NCBI GenBank assembly: GCA_025716855.1
Contig: JAIXMQ010000037.1
Coordinates: 1-64,000, forward strand
Source of the DNA: Pilaira anomala
Taxonomy: Eukaryota; Mucoromycota; Mucoromycetes; Mucorales; Mucoraceae
Direction of reading: 5' to 3'
Length of the DNA stretch: 64,000 nucleotides
Shown here: positions 45,058 to 58,059 of the stretch, piece after piece
Position numbering within the stretch: the stretch's first letter is position 1
Layout: every line of letters begins with the position of its first letter
Made by a program: the position numbers and the translations under genes
Notes under the pieces: generated by a model
What the model saw: only the letters and a program-made list of their open reading frames with translations
The model's database searches: none
What the model was told of the DNA's origin: nothing

Positions 45058-46350
45058 CAGACAGTATCTCTCAACAACGTGGATTAAAACAAGGCGATCC
45101 ATTAAGTCCTATTCTCTTTAATCTGGCTTTTGAGCCTCTTCTTCTTCGAAGCATTCAAAAAGATATCTAACTGAAAGGCCTCTCAATTCCTCGATCAATC
45201 ACTGGACCTTCTTTTTCTGAGTCTTCTATAGCTCCTGTGGAACTTTTGGCGTGGTCAATCAACCGTGGTAAATTCTCTTATTCTTAGTAAATTATGGCAT
45301 GTTCTACGAGTTGTCACAGTGCCTATGTCTTTCTTAAAGTCAGCTCAATCTATTATCTCTAATTTTATTAGCTATCGCATCTTTCCAAGAATCAGCTTTC
45401 AATCTGCATGCTTACCTCTGTCCTGTGATGGCCTATAGGTTTGATCAATCCTATGATTCAGCAGTCTGACCTTCAATTGCGCTGGTTATTGCCTCTCCCG
45501 TCAACTTCCATGGAAGAGCTCTAGGACGAACCCGATATTAGTGACTCCATCATTCTCTAACGGATCCTTTCCTTTTTGTACTCTCAAGTTGAATTGTCTT
45601 CTGAAGATCAGCTCTTTCGCACTCCTCCAGCCCAATTAGACCATCGTTTCTTCTTTTTGTTTCCACTTCGTCGACCGTCTTTTCTCCGTCAATTGACTAG
45701 CTCTTTCTCATTACTCTTTAAAGCGATCAATATGATTCCAAAATCCTTCAGTAAGGTCGTTGTTAGCTCCTCTACTTGTCTTGAGATCCCTTTGTCGTCG
45801 CTTGTCCTGCCCAACGTTACTCTTGGTCGATCTACGGCTTCTCTTTTAAGCTCAACAGCTTATACTCTAAATACTGAACGAAACATTTGGTATCGCCTTA
45901 TTCAAAAGAAGCTTCCACACAAGTCATTTCTCCATAGAGTTATGTCTGATTATTTTACATCCTCAGCCTGCCCTATTTGTTTGGACCCGGTCGAATTTTC
46001 TTCTCACTTCCTATTTACCTGTCTCTTCAGACTTGAAGTATGGAAACATATGTGGCACACGTATATTGATTCTTCACCCTCTTCTTTTTCCTTGGATATC
46101 TTAAAATATTTGCTATACATACTCTTCGGATATCGCCTTCTTCTTCCTCTATTATAACATGTGTGCCTCCTTTATCCGCTATTGCTGCTACTCTCGAAGC
46201 TATTTGGTTGTCCCATTGGGCCTTTGTTTTCAATGAGACACCATTCACTTCCACTATTCTCACTACTAAAGTCCTCCAAAAACGTCAACAGTCTTTTATT
46301 TTAAAAGGTCTTCTTCAGGCTCCTCTTCCTCACATCGCAGCAGACTAGTG
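45058..46350 (+). pseudogene. Decayed LINE reverse transcriptase fragment, different lineage from the intact LINE
   Basis: In frame at ~45069 the DNA encodes QQRGLKQGDPLSPILFNLAF, the reverse transcriptase motif around QGDPLSP, then EPLLLRSIQKDI and a stop. Sequence similar to the following region appears to ~45290, where the YADD block should be but is missing. From 45576 an open frame of ~190 codons carries the C-terminal part, ending in CPICLDPVEFSSHFLFTCLF plus EVWKHMW, the zinc-binding zf-RVT motif. The order fits an L1/Tx1-like LINE, not the element at 6195-11233, whose equivalent motif is LQGSVLSP. There are stops, frameshifts and at least one internal deletion, so it is dead. A (TA)n tract follows at ~46400. 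Confidence 0.8.
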
Positions 46351-47000
46351 TTTCTTATCGCCACTTTCTGTTGTTCTCATTCACATTACCAGCACTTATA
46401 TATATATATATATATATTTAAAGACACCATACTGTAAATTATAAAACCCCAAATATCCCTTTAATTTTCACTAATAAATCAGAGAATTCGTCTCATAAAC
46501 AAAGATTTCCATTGGTTTAATGGAATAGGGGTTTCTAAGGGGCTTTTATATGATACTCGTGTAATCAAAACGGGTGATAACAAGATAACAAAAAAAAATA
46601 AAAAGTGATGTAAAAGATACGCATATTATCATAAAAACTATTAAGTTTGTAAAAAATAGCTATCAATAACTCTAAATAAAGGATATATAAGCAATAAGCT
46701 TTCGTTGATGAGATACATTTGGTATGATTAGAGACAATTCCTCTCCTTGTTGATTTTCCTAATGTCTATTTTTTGTAACAAGATAATAATAATGCTCTTG
46801 TAGGATATAATTTATTATTTAACACGTTCACCTAGAGATAAAGATTTCAATGCAGCAATATGTTAACACATCGTTATTACACTTATTGGTTCCTATACAG
46901 CGAATCGTCATAGAAAAGGTCATAATCCAAGGTTTTTTATTTTATTTTATCGTCTTTTATTATATGTAAAATAATAATAAAGCACCTTTTTTTAATCCAG
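46351..47000. other. Intergenic region
   Basis: AT-rich DNA between the LINE remnant and the decayed minus-strand gene; includes a (TA)n run at ~46398-46420. Nothing else supported. Confidence 0.4.
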
Positions 47001-47009
47001 CACCTATTA

Positions 47010-47650
47010 TTTCTTTTCCGCGGTATAAGAGGCAAGGTATGTTGTTTGATATTGAGAGAGATTATTAATATAGTTACAATAAATTCAAGTGTTTCAAAAC
47101 TTACATTCTGGAATTTATAAAAACCGGAGTATCACCAACATCATCATTAAATACCATTAAAGCACATAATGACAAATTGTACCAGTCATTGAAAGCAATG
47201 TTTACTCGAAAAGCCAAGGCACAGATATATAACATAGTATCAATTTCAGCGTCATATTCATATTCAGTTGAGACTTCGGAAACAAGAGCTTTTTGAAAAG
47301 TACAGTTCGAGCCTCAGAAAACCAAAAATAGCTTGATATTTTCCCTTTCTTCCCAAAAGGCCAGTTTCAAAAAGTTGATACATGTAATTACTTCATTCTA
47401 GGACATCGTTTTTAAGTAAATCGATCTTATCACCTTCTGTCTTGGACTACATCCAGAGTATATATTAATACAATGAATATATTTGTTTTAACCAAAGATT
47501 TTATTTCTCTTTGAGAAGTTCCAAGCTGTAACACGAACAGGACCAAGAATTGTACGAGAATTGTAGCACAAGCGCCATGCATACTTACAATGAAATATTA
47601 TGCAACTGTCAAATCTCTCAGAATCGAAGTCTGGAGCGTTTAGATTATAA
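47010..47650 (-). pseudogene. Decayed minus-strand gene, family not recognised
   Basis: Several protein-like stretches in series on the minus strand: APDFDSERFDSCIIFHCKYA and WRLCYNSRTILGPVRVTAWN (47650-47493), SKTEGDKIDLLKNDVLE, a stop, then SNYMYQLFETGLLGRKGKYQ (47455-47330), after a frame change ALVSEVSTEYEYDAEIDTML and YICALAFRVNIAFNDWYNLS LCALMVFNDDVGDTP (47295-47107), with a donor-like GTAAGT after it, and finally YLASYTAEKK before a stop near 47013. Each piece has non-random composition but stops and frame changes interrupt them and no acceptor is found for the last exon. This is an eroded gene. The ending is reminiscent of lineage-restricted hypothetical proteins; no function assigned. 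Confidence 0.6.
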
Positions 47651-48144
47651 TTAAAATGTTTTAAGGATAGTAATTTGTATTAATAAGTCTCTAGGTAAAT
47701 AAGATCCCGGTAAAACATCTTGACATTGATCATGTTGACTGAGATACGAAGATCCGGTTTTATTTAAAGTCTCGATGGGGGGGGGATTTGGTTTGACTTT
47801 TTAAAGGATTACCAGACTTCATTGTGTAAATACTTTTAGTTATGTTTATATTTTTTTTACATAACTGTAATTGAGCCTTATATATATTTCTTGGGAATAT
47901 GAAAATATTTCGCAATCATTCAAAAACTCAACTTTTTTTAAATGATATTCTTCACTGTCGATATTTGAGTTTTTGCTATACATGTAGGGGCTTAGCGAAA
48001 TACATAAACAAAGTTGTTAATATTACATGTGTTTCTTTATTCTTGAATATCCTGATAATTTGTGTGAATAATATAAAAAAAAAAGAGTTCTTTCAGTTTT
48101 ATTTTAACCATAAATCTTTTCTCATTAACTACTTACCCAATCAT
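47651..48144. other. Intergenic region with a poly-G run
   Basis: AT-rich DNA with G9 at ~47777. The open frame that runs into the 48145 gene from 47899 is Phe/Ile/Asn-rich non-coding extension. Nothing supported. Confidence 0.4.
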
Positions 48145-49122
48145 ATGGTCAGTCGTGATGACAGAACCATGTTTTTGAATGAAGATCCCATAAAAATACC
48201 TAAAAGAACAACAGTAACCAGTGGCGGTAATGATGATAATGGCAGAGTTAGAGCCAACGAGAGCAGTGACGATGATGATTCTTCTGAGGATGATGAGTCC
48301 ATATCTATTAAAAATTCTGAGGAAGAGTTCGGCTCTGAAGATGAAGTTTTTTCATATGAAAAAGATCAAGCCGCCAAACAGATTGATAACCAAGAAGATG
48401 TTGCTGATGACGCCAAAGTTGACAATAAGTTTAACAGTACTTTTTTTTTCTCCAAAAATTACACGCCAATTATTTTATAAACTTATGTAGTCAATGGGCA
48501 ATCAGAAAATGATTCGGACTTAAGGTACACCGACATAGAAAATATCATAAGCATCAATCCCAAATCTACCGGGAAGCAAATTTGCGAATGGTGTGTGCAG
48601 CACTATGGTGAAAGTAATCAATATTAAGGTATTATAAAGTTGGCCATGTATATTTGGGAAAGCCAATATTTGAGATACTCCTGAAATGACAATTCTGGTG
48701 GCGGTAGCCAAGGAAAGCATTGCAACTCGGAGGTGTAAATGAATCGTATTGAACTTGTAATGTCCCCAAATGGTAAAGCCAAGTGTCTCATCCCAACCTG
48801 TTCCATTAACACAAAAGATGTCAAACTGCGCAAATCATATTTAAGAGCAAGCATTATTCACAGTGTCTTACACCAGACTTGGATCCTGAAGAAAGCGTGT
48901 GCGAAGAGTCCCAGAGTACTTCCGACAATATTTCAATTATCATTTTAGTGACGCACAGGCGCAAAAATTGAAACAAAATAGATTCAATCATAAAGCTCAA
49001 AAACAGGCAAAAAAAAAAAAAAAAAAAGAATAGCTAAAAGCAAAAAAGAACAAAAAAAAGCACAAAACGCAGCCTCCAACAGTTCTCCTATCAGTGGTCG
49101 TAATCGTACTCCTGTTACATGA
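48145..49122 (+). pseudogene. Acidic hypothetical gene, probably broken, partly spliced
   Basis: Start at 48145, MVSRDDRTMFLNEDPIKIPK, followed by a long Asp/Glu/Ser region (ESSDDDDSSEDDESISIKNS, EEEFGSEDEVFSYEKD). A 54-base intron 48437-48490 (donor GTACTT, acceptor ATGTAG) joins it to RYTDIENIISINPKSTGKQI then CEWCVQHYGES before a stop at ~48626. Further downstream in other frames come a Cys/His-bearing piece (MSPNGKAKCLIPTC, 48760-48860) and a Lys-rich C-terminal piece (SKKEQKKAQNAASNSSPISG RNRTPVT ending 49122). The order acidic domain, Cys-rich middle, basic tail suggests one gene, but I could not join the last parts with clean introns, so it is probably decayed. Not recognised. Confidence 0.4.
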
Positions 49123-49489
49123 AAAAATTCACTTACCTTCATTTTTAATTTACTTAGATATCAAACCTCTATAGATTGTAATAGAAACAACATTTAAAAA
49201 GAAAAACCTAAAAATAATATTAATATAAATACTCGTACTTTTCATTACAATAAAATTCAATTTACTTTTGTCTCGAACTAAAACATTTAACTTGATCTTT
49301 TACTGATCGTTTCTTTACTTACATTGCATCTAAATTCTCTTGAACACTAAATAATCTATTCATTGTATCTCTACTTAAAAGCTACTCTTTTTTCTATTTT
49401 ACTTTATTTTACCAATTCGTTCTACTTGTCAAAAAGAACTGATGCTCATTTTTTTTTACTTTTGCCTTACCTTTTATTTTATTCTTTAC

Positions 49490-49833
49490 CATTCCTACTC
49501 CAATTCCTTCAAGTGTTACTACCCCCCCTACAACTGGTACTCATCAATGAGCTGATACTCCTCAAGGAACTGCTGCAGGTACGGTTTGTAAGAGCCAACG
49601 TATCGGTAAAATTCTTAAAGGTGAATAAACTATTCCTTTTATAATCCTCCAACTTTTTTTTTTCATTTTTTTTAATACTATACCTGGCCTTTTTCCGTAC
49701 ATAACTATGTAACAAGAAGACCTTTTTTTTATGATCAAATCAAGCAAAATGTGTTTTCTTTTTTACTTTAGCCCCAATAGTCATTGCTACAACTATTTTA
49801 ACAAGAGAGGAGCTATATGAAACGAGAAACATG
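49490..49833 (+). pseudogene. Small decayed plus-strand gene fragment
   Basis: An open frame IPSSVTTPPTTGTHQ is interrupted by TGA and resumes as ADTPQGTAAGTVCKSQRIGK, then a donor-like G|GTGAAT and, after TTTAG at ~49771, APIVIATTILTREELYETRN MAQP and a stop. Composition is protein-like and the inferred junction keeps frame, but the in-frame TGA means it is not functional as read. Family not recognised. Confidence 0.4.
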
Positions 49834-50279
49834 GCACAACCATAGTAATCTTTCCTTTTTAATTGACAAAAATAATTTTACTTTCTTATGGATTTCTTTT
49901 TTATCTTATAAAACAACACTTTGCATATTCTAAAAAAACATTTAGTGGGTTGGTTAGAGACAGCTTAGTATTAAAGGGTCAAAAAATCAATATGTATGAA
50001 ATACGCATTTATTGCTGTCAATAGTGTAACTATGGATATTTTTTATAGAATCATAACACTAAATGAAGTGTTTACACTATGTAAGTCTATTTACGTTAAA
50101 AGTAGTTCTGGATGTATATGTAGTATTATCAATATAATTATCGAACATTAAATTCCTCTCCCAACATGAATGATTTTTTACCATCATCTTCTCATTCTAC
50201 AATATGCGTATTGGATTCCATCGTCTAAAAGTTTAGATACAAATTGAACAACAAGATGTATATTATGTATACACATGAA

Positions 50280-50656
50280 ATGAGAAAAACATGCTCCCAT
50301 TTCATTCCTCGTACTCTTCTCCATCAAATCATACTCTCAATTTATTTACGAATCGCCTCTTGTTATTGAACTGGAATTAATCCTTCAATTTATACTTCTA
50401 ATTCAGAAGGTACAAATCGATTGATTTCAATATCCAAAAAAACGCGGTAATTTCGCTAAAGATTACATAAATATCCATAAAACTGACCCTCTCTTCTTTT
50501 CCTTTTTTTTTTTACCTTGTTATTATCACTATAAGATACAGGTAATTGTGAAATTTCTAATGAAACTTCTATGCCCTGTTTTTTATTTAACAGGTCTCCT
50601 CTTTCTTTCTCTTCTGCTTTATATTGAGAAGAACTTCTTCTAACTATTACTTTTTT
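50280..50656 (-). pseudogene. Stop-riddled minus-strand gene remnant
   Basis: First piece 50656-50516: VIVRRSSSQYKAEEKERGDL and NKKQGIEVSLEISQLPVSYS, ending at a good donor (GTAAAA). After an acceptor CAG at 50483 the same phase continues as FYGYLCNL, stop, RNYRVFLDIEINRFVPSELE, stop, IEGLIPVQ, stop, QEAIRK, stop, IESMI, stop. Five stops in ~60 codons while the residues between them remain coherent is the pattern of a decayed gene. Most stops are one base from Gln, Lys or Glu codons. Family not recognised. Confidence 0.55.
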
Positions 50657-51354
50657 TGTCCTCTAAAGAATCAATAAATAAAAAATCTAGGTTATACCGA
50701 CAGTTGAATTATGCACTCATTAATGAATTTATCTGTTTATGCTATCGCTCCGGCTTACTTGAAATTAACTTAATTATGGTATTCATCCACTCTTTTTCTT
50801 ATTTACTTTTTACATGCTCCCAAAGAATACAATGGGAGTTTATTTTATCTTGTGTAACTTGATCATTTAGGTATGGATAGTGTAACTTTAGTGTAATTTT
50901 TTTTTGTCAAGTCATGTCTTGATTAAAATTTTTTTGTTCTCCCTTTTTTTTTCTTTTGAGTGATATTGTACCTTAGGTGTTTTCTAAAACTTTAAATAAC
51001 AAAATCTCACGTTAGAGGTGATGTTAGGTCGAAAGACACATCGTTTGTGTGACAAGAGGGGCGTTTAAGCAACACATTTATCTGTTGTTTTTCTTTTACA
51101 TATAGCATGTGCTTTATAATTTAATGTTATGACTGATCATCTAAATCTATAAACTTTATAATAACAATTGTAAATTATTGCGCAGTATGAGAACATTTTC
51201 TATTATAATTAACCATTTGTTCAACCTGTTGCGCCATAAGTTGCATTTCGGGAGTTACACGATACGAGCCAATTAGACCTCTTATAAGTATATAATGCAA
51301 AAAAAAAAAAAAAAAAAAAAAAAGCTTTCTCTTTTCTTTCTTCTATTGAAAAAA
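50657..51354. other. Intergenic region upstream of the DHA2 transporter
   Basis: AT-rich promoter-side DNA with a poly-A run of 25 bases (51299-51323) immediately before the transporter start. A 68-codon plus ORF at 50656 has no supporting features. Confidence 0.4.
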
Positions 51355-52160
51355 ATGGCTTTATCTATACACGAAACCGAACCTTTGCTTTCGGAATCTG
51401 TAGTAGATACTCACCCGAGTTATAATAGAGCTATAGGAACAAATTTAGACGAAGAATCACTTAATGATAACAATAGAGTGCCTGAGCATGATTCAGAGTA
51501 TCTTATCAAGCATCGATTAGGAAATGTTTCTTTATTTTTGATAACTATTTGGTACCTAAATAAATTTTTTTATCAACTGCCTTTAGTTCTTTTTTTTCTC
51601 ATCTTTTTTTTTTATATCATACATAGTCTTTCAATGTGTAGTTTTTTATCCGCTATGGATACTTCTATTGTCACAACCATTTTTAATCAAATCGGAACAG
51701 AGTTTAAGAGGTATGTATGTTAAGCAAATGATAATCTGCGATCAGTCATTGACTAATTGATTGGGTATTATTTTTTTTTACTTGTGTAGCTCAAATCTTT
51801 CAGTATGGATTATGACATCGTATATATTAAGTACATCTGCCGTTCAACCATTATGTAAATACATTCAATAAATAGTATCTATTCATGCACATAGAATATT
51901 AATAGATTTTCTTATTAGATGGCAAACTTTCAGATATATTTGGTCGAAAAACAACTCTGGTAGTCATTCTTTGTTTCTTTCTGACGGGCTCAGGACTTTG
52001 TGGTATGGCTAATTCAATGGTTCAAATGGGTATAGCTCGTTCAATTGCGGGTCTCGGCGGAGGAGGATTAATGACGATGGCGTCTATTATTATTCACGAT
52101 TTAATTCCAATGCGCAGTAGAGGAAAATACCAATCTTATATAAATATGGCACAAACAGTA

Positions 52161-52204
<44 letters not shown>

Positions 52205-53394
52205 TGATCGCCAAGTGAATTAAATAACTCTTATTAAGGTTGGTACAACCATCGGGGCTCCAGTGGGAGGTTTGATCAATGATTACTTTGGTTGGCGTTA
52301 TTGCTTTTATCTCAACTTACCACCATGTATATTTATCCTTTATGTTTATATTTATAAACTTGAAAACTATAATCTTGTACCGGGTTCAAAAGCAACAGAT
52401 GATTTATCAAAGAAGTTAGAAAAGATTGATTTTGCAGGTGCAGCCTTGTTATTGATCGCCAATATTTCGTTTGTTACAGGTGCCTCTTTAGGTGGAAATA
52501 CACATGAATGGAATGATCCATTGATTGTCACTTTGTTGGCAATGTCTGCTTCCTTCTTTTTCTTGTTTGGCTTATTCGAGTATAATTGGGCTAAACATCC
52601 ACTTGTATCACGTACCTTGATCAAAAATCGTAATGTTGTTTCTGTTTGTTTGAATAACTTCTTCTTATGTTCATCCACAATGGCTTTCCTGTATTTGATT
52701 CCACAATATTTTATGGTACAGTCTAAATATATTCAAGCAACCAATTTTTATTTTAACAACATATATTTTCTAAAATTAGGGAATTTTGGGTTATAACGCT
52801 TCTTCTGCAGGTATGTGGGTATTACCAAGAACTGCCATGGTTGCATTTGGTTGTTGGTTATCTGGTAAATACTTGGGTTTAACAGGTCGATACAAGAACT
52901 TTTTGGTTTCAATCCTTGTTTTACAAATATTGGCAGCTGTCAGTACATTTTCATGGCAAATTGATACTTGGATCGGATTCCGAGTTTTATGTATGAACGT
53001 AGAAGGTTTTTGTTTTGGTGTTGTGCTTGTAGCTACTATGGTAGCTTTGGTTGCAGATATCGCTCACTCAGAAGTCGCTTCCGCTACCTCCATGATCTTC
53101 TTATGTCGTTCCACAGGCTGGTTGACAGGAAGTACTATTACGGCTGCTATCTTACAATCTTCTTTCAAAGAGAATCTTTTAAGATCAATTACTGGTCCTG
53201 AAGCTGCTGAAATTATCGAATTTGTTCGTACCTCGATTACTGAATTACGAACTTTGGCTCCTGAGGTTCAAGTAGTTGTCATCAAATCGCTGGAACAAGC
53301 AATGCGTCCTGCATTTGGTTATGGTGTGGCGTGTTCTGTCTTGTGCTTTACTGTCACTCTATTTATGAGAAATTGTCAATTAGGTGTAAAATAA
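51355..53394 (+). CDS. MFS transporter, DHA2 type (Fnx1/Vba-like), six exons
   Basis: Predicted H+-coupled antiporter, probably vacuolar for basic amino acids if the Vba/Fnx resemblance holds, otherwise a drug pump. Exons: 51355-51551, 51627-51710, 51790-51854, 51919-52157, 52239-52715 and 52780-53394, ~558 residues. A polar N-terminal tail with an ETEPLLSE dileucine-like signal (EPLL, acidic) precedes ~14 membrane segments. Motifs: FLSAMDTSIVTTIFNQIGTEF in TM1 (D at the DHA2 position), YGKLSDIFGRKTTL (motif A), ARSIAGLGGGGLMTMASII in TM4 and GTTIGAPVGGLINDYFGWRY (motif C and loop). The acidic dileucine signal is the classical vacuole-sorting type in fungi. Intron 4 contains a ~39-base poly-T run. 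The last intron uses donor GTACAG and is the least certain. Confidence 0.88.
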
Positions 53395-53577
53395 ATAAAT
53401 AAATAAAAATTAGATAGAATAATGTTTTGATAACGAATATTTATCAGTTTGTTTATTTAATATAATGTTTATCTGAGAACAGAGTGTAAATAAATACACA
53501 ACTGGATGCTACTCGTTTCAAATAACCATAGTATGTAGCTCTTTTCACTATTTATTACATAAATATATATATATATA

Positions 53578-56500
53578 TTACAAAGGAGAATGCATGCCAA
53601 GCTACAAAAAAAGAAGTGAGAAGTTAGTAATAATAGTACTTATCATTTATTTTTTTTTTTTTACCTTTGTACTGAACTCGAGTTTAGATCTCTTTTGAAA
53701 CCTAGTAAACTCTTTATTATCATGCATCTTGACTAACTCTTGTACAGGTATTAATACAATTGGCCAAGCAAAAGCCAAGAAATAGACGAACCAAGGGATT
53801 CGGGACAACTCAAATGGTCCATCTGCAAGTGACACTGCACAGAAACCGAACTGTAAAGCGACGCTTAAAAAGAAGGCCCCAATCCAAATTCTGTTTCTAA
53901 AAGGTACAAATTCAATTAAAGAGGATGTACGATGAAGGAATGAAGGTGAGACGCATGCTATAAGAGTTTCATTAGTTCGTGTGTTTATATATATATATAT
54001 CCAAATTTATTCTTTATACTTTACCCAAGTACCATACAAAAGAAACAAGCATAGCATTTTGTGCATAAATTACTGCCCACTGCTCTTCTAATGTCCAATG
54101 ATACCATCCTTTTAATCCAAATTTACCAAATGCATCTGTGATACTTAGTCCTAAAATAAAAATCAAGGTCCTACATGTAAAAAAAAAAAAAGCACTATTA
54201 GAGAAAAAAAAAATTAACTCCTCATACAGCACATAATACTTACATGGCATAAATAGCAACAGACATGAAAATCACCAGAATGAACCGAAGTATGAAATAA
54301 CACATAAACCTCCAGAAATCTGTCAAATGTTCAATATTCTTCCCAGGCATTAACAGCATGATACCGTCTTCATGCGGTGTGAAAAGCATAGACATGGACA
54401 AAATAGGTAAAATAACCCATAATACCCAAAGGATTTGGTATCCAGTAAAGATAGGAGGTAATAATAAGCAAAAACTCAACAACATCATCAAGGACATGGA
54501 CATACAACCTGCAGTATAAAATGAGAATCCCATACGCACACAACCTAATAACCTTCTTGCATCTCGAATGAGCTGTGTCACTGCGTAAAGACTAGTTTCG
54601 TATTGCATGAATAACCCACACGGTAAACTGCATAAGGATGCACCTACTGCTAAAGGAGGTTGTCGATCGTTGGTAGATAATCGACCTTTACTTTGTGCAC
54701 GTGTGTGCATTGGTTCCATTGCAATACTCACGTCAGACTACAATTTTTTTTTAAGAAAAAAGAAATGGAGAATTAAGTTAGAATTATCATTGATATATAC
54801 TTTGATTTCTGTGCTTACAAGTGCAAATGATTCAGTGTTCTTAGTATTCAATGCATTTCCAATACAACAAACGACTTCACCATTTTCTTGAAAGATACGA
54901 ATCATTTCCTTCATAGCGCGTGGAGTACATTCAGCAAACAAAGAAACATGTAAAGGAATATCATCCACATCCTCTAAATGAGGTCGAATTTCATCAATGC
55001 CTCTTGGTAACTGAGCCTTAATATCATGCGTTTGAAGGTATCCATTCCCACAATTCTCATCATCTGGATTTGATAACAAAATACAGCTATTCCAATCTGT
55101 CTCTAACCCTAATCGTTCTGCGAATGCCTTTGATTCTCTTTCTGCAGTCGTAGAGAAATAAACAAATCGAATACCAGCTAATCCTAAATCCTCAATAAAA
55201 TCCACAACATTTTGTTTAGGTTGATGACACATGGCTGTCATGCCTAAAAAGATTTGTCCTTTAACCACTTCTTTATAGAATGAAGCCTCTTCCTGTTCGT
55301 CCACAGGCTCATCTTCTTCGAATGAATAGTCACTGGATCCTGTTTCGGTGGATGTATTACTACTGGATGCTTGATGCAGATTTGAACTGGTCGAGTTACG
55401 TTTATTCAATCGCTCTACTTTGATGATTTCATTTGCAGGTTGTTTTCCATTGTGTTGTTGTTGTTTCTTTCTTGAAGAGGAAATCGAAGTGGATTCAGTA
55501 GAGTCGCTACTACTACTACTACTGTCTGAACTATCTGAACTAGGTGGTTTATAAGGCAAGACAACAAATGCACAACCTGGATCTTCATCTTCGTTATCAG
55601 AAGGATTTAAAAATGGAATACGACCATCATTTACTGTATTAATAGGTCGATAAGCATATGCGATACATTGCATATCATGTACAAGTGCATTCTGAAAGAA
55701 ATCGTTAATCTTTTTCTCCATCTATCATCCAAAAAAGAATATTTAATACATTGTCTTATATTGAATAAACTCTTAAACTTACAGTTTCGCTCATGGTCTG
55801 TAAAGAATTTCCGTCCCAATAATCAGAACATTTATCCATAACGAGTGAAGGATGTCCATCTGTCAGTAATTGATAACTACCTGAAGATCGTTCTTCAAAG
55901 ACGGTCGAAAGTGCGTTAGGTACTTCAAACTGATAATATTTGCTATACTTGAATCGTGGTGTATTTAAAATTTCATGGTAGGGTGCAAATGTATAGATCT
56001 CAGCACGAAGTGCAAATGATTGTAACGCTTCTTCTCTAAATCCAACACATTTACCTAACCTACAAAGACAAGCTTTTTTTTTTTTTTGAAAAAAAAAGAG
56101 AAATATAGTGTTGATATATAAATATAGAAATTTATCCTCACCGAAAAAAGAACTTACATTGACGTGCAGGTGCAGTTTTACCGTACACGTGTAATTTGGA
56201 TCGTCTGCGATGATAATCTGATCTTTTACGACTTTGAATTACACCACAATTTGTGTTCAACATAAAATTTAATCCAAGTGGTTTTAAGCACCTAATATAA
56301 AATAAGTTTAAGTAAAGAGAGAGGTTTTTTTTTCTTGATTCTTTACGGTAAATATTGTTCCCAATCTTGGTCTTCGAATTTTAATCCAGTAGGTTCATCT
56401 GAATCTTCTTCAACATCCAGATAAGTAATATCTTCTTCGTTATTAGGAAACATGAGTTGTTCTACAGTTGGAAAAGGCTAGCAAAAAGAAAGATGAAACA

Positions 56501-57986
56501 TTGAGTTTATCTATACATCTCTCTTATATATATATTTTTACTTTACGTTTGCAATTGTTCCTTCTCTATCTAAACAACAAATAACTGTCGTACTTCCTAA
56601 AGATTCCAATAAATTTGTTGACCTTGTCAAAGATAATCGATCCCATTTGGTCAATAAGGACAAGAATCGATCCCACACCGCATCTATAAAGAAAATGAGT
56701 CTTTAAATACATTTAAAAAAAAAACCAAAATAATTGATTTTACTTGGACTTAATTCAAGATCTTTTGTAGGAGGAGGAGCTTCTGCATCAAATTCATCTA
56801 CTTCATCATCATCCTCATACTCTGTCTTTGATATCTGCAACGCTTCAAACAAAATAAGTAACTGAGCATTTCCAAAACTACGAGCAATAATCCACATGCT
56901 TGGTATACATAAAGGTAATAAAGGAATAATTGCATAAATCGACATTGTAAATACTTCCTCCACCATTTGATCGACTGGAAAATGATTGACGAGTGTACTA
57001 TGTAACCCATACCTCAAAAAATTCACGACCAATGCAATTCCCAACACGATCCAAACCACATATCGATAAATGATTCGAATAATAACATGGCTTTCATTAT
57101 ACATGACTGTATTCGGTCTCTTTTGATTCAAAGCTCTTCGCATATTCTTTTCCAATGGTGACTCTAATAAAACAAATTGATGTCGGCCTCTTGATCGCAT
57201 ATATTCCTCCATTAATCCAGAAGGTGGTGGAATACCAAAGAAGGATGGTTTAAATGTTTGATCTTTTGCTATATAATATTCTTTCGTGTTCAGTGGTGGT
57301 TGTTCACTCGATGAATCTGTGCTAGTGGATCCACGACGATGATGATGATGTTTAGATTCACTGTGTTCTGGATCACTTGTACATGGACTTGTTTTATGGA
57401 TATACTTCATACGTCCTGGAGCGATATCACCATACAACATTTCAACCACATCTCCTTCTACTAATAAATTCACAGGGAAAATACGGACAACTCCGTCACG
57501 AACTACTTTGGCAACGGACATGGAGGGTATAAATGGGATCTTGGTATCCTGTACCATGTTCATGCCACTACGTTCAAGTGCTCCAATAATCGTCGCGGCT
57601 CGATCGGTCATTTCTCGATAGGCCAACACTTGCTCTCGATAAAATATATAGCCGTTCCAAATTGTCATGGAGAGTAATAAGATGGATTCAACAAGTAATC
57701 CTGTAATACGATATTGATAAGGTTCGCTCCTAAAGTATCCTGCAATATATATCCCTAATAATCCTAAGCCTGATAATGTACTTAAAAACATAGCTGGATT
57801 AAAGATGACCATACGGAAGTCTATTTAAATTAAGAGAATAAATAAAAAATTATGCATATTTTTTTTTCTTCGTCTTTACCAATTGTTTTATCGATTCGTG
57901 CTCTTTCTTCATCAAGTATATGGTTTGCTAAATACAATAATTTGCTAATTTCAAATTTACATTAGATGAAAACTTAGAACAAAGAA

Positions 57987-58059
<73 letters not shown>

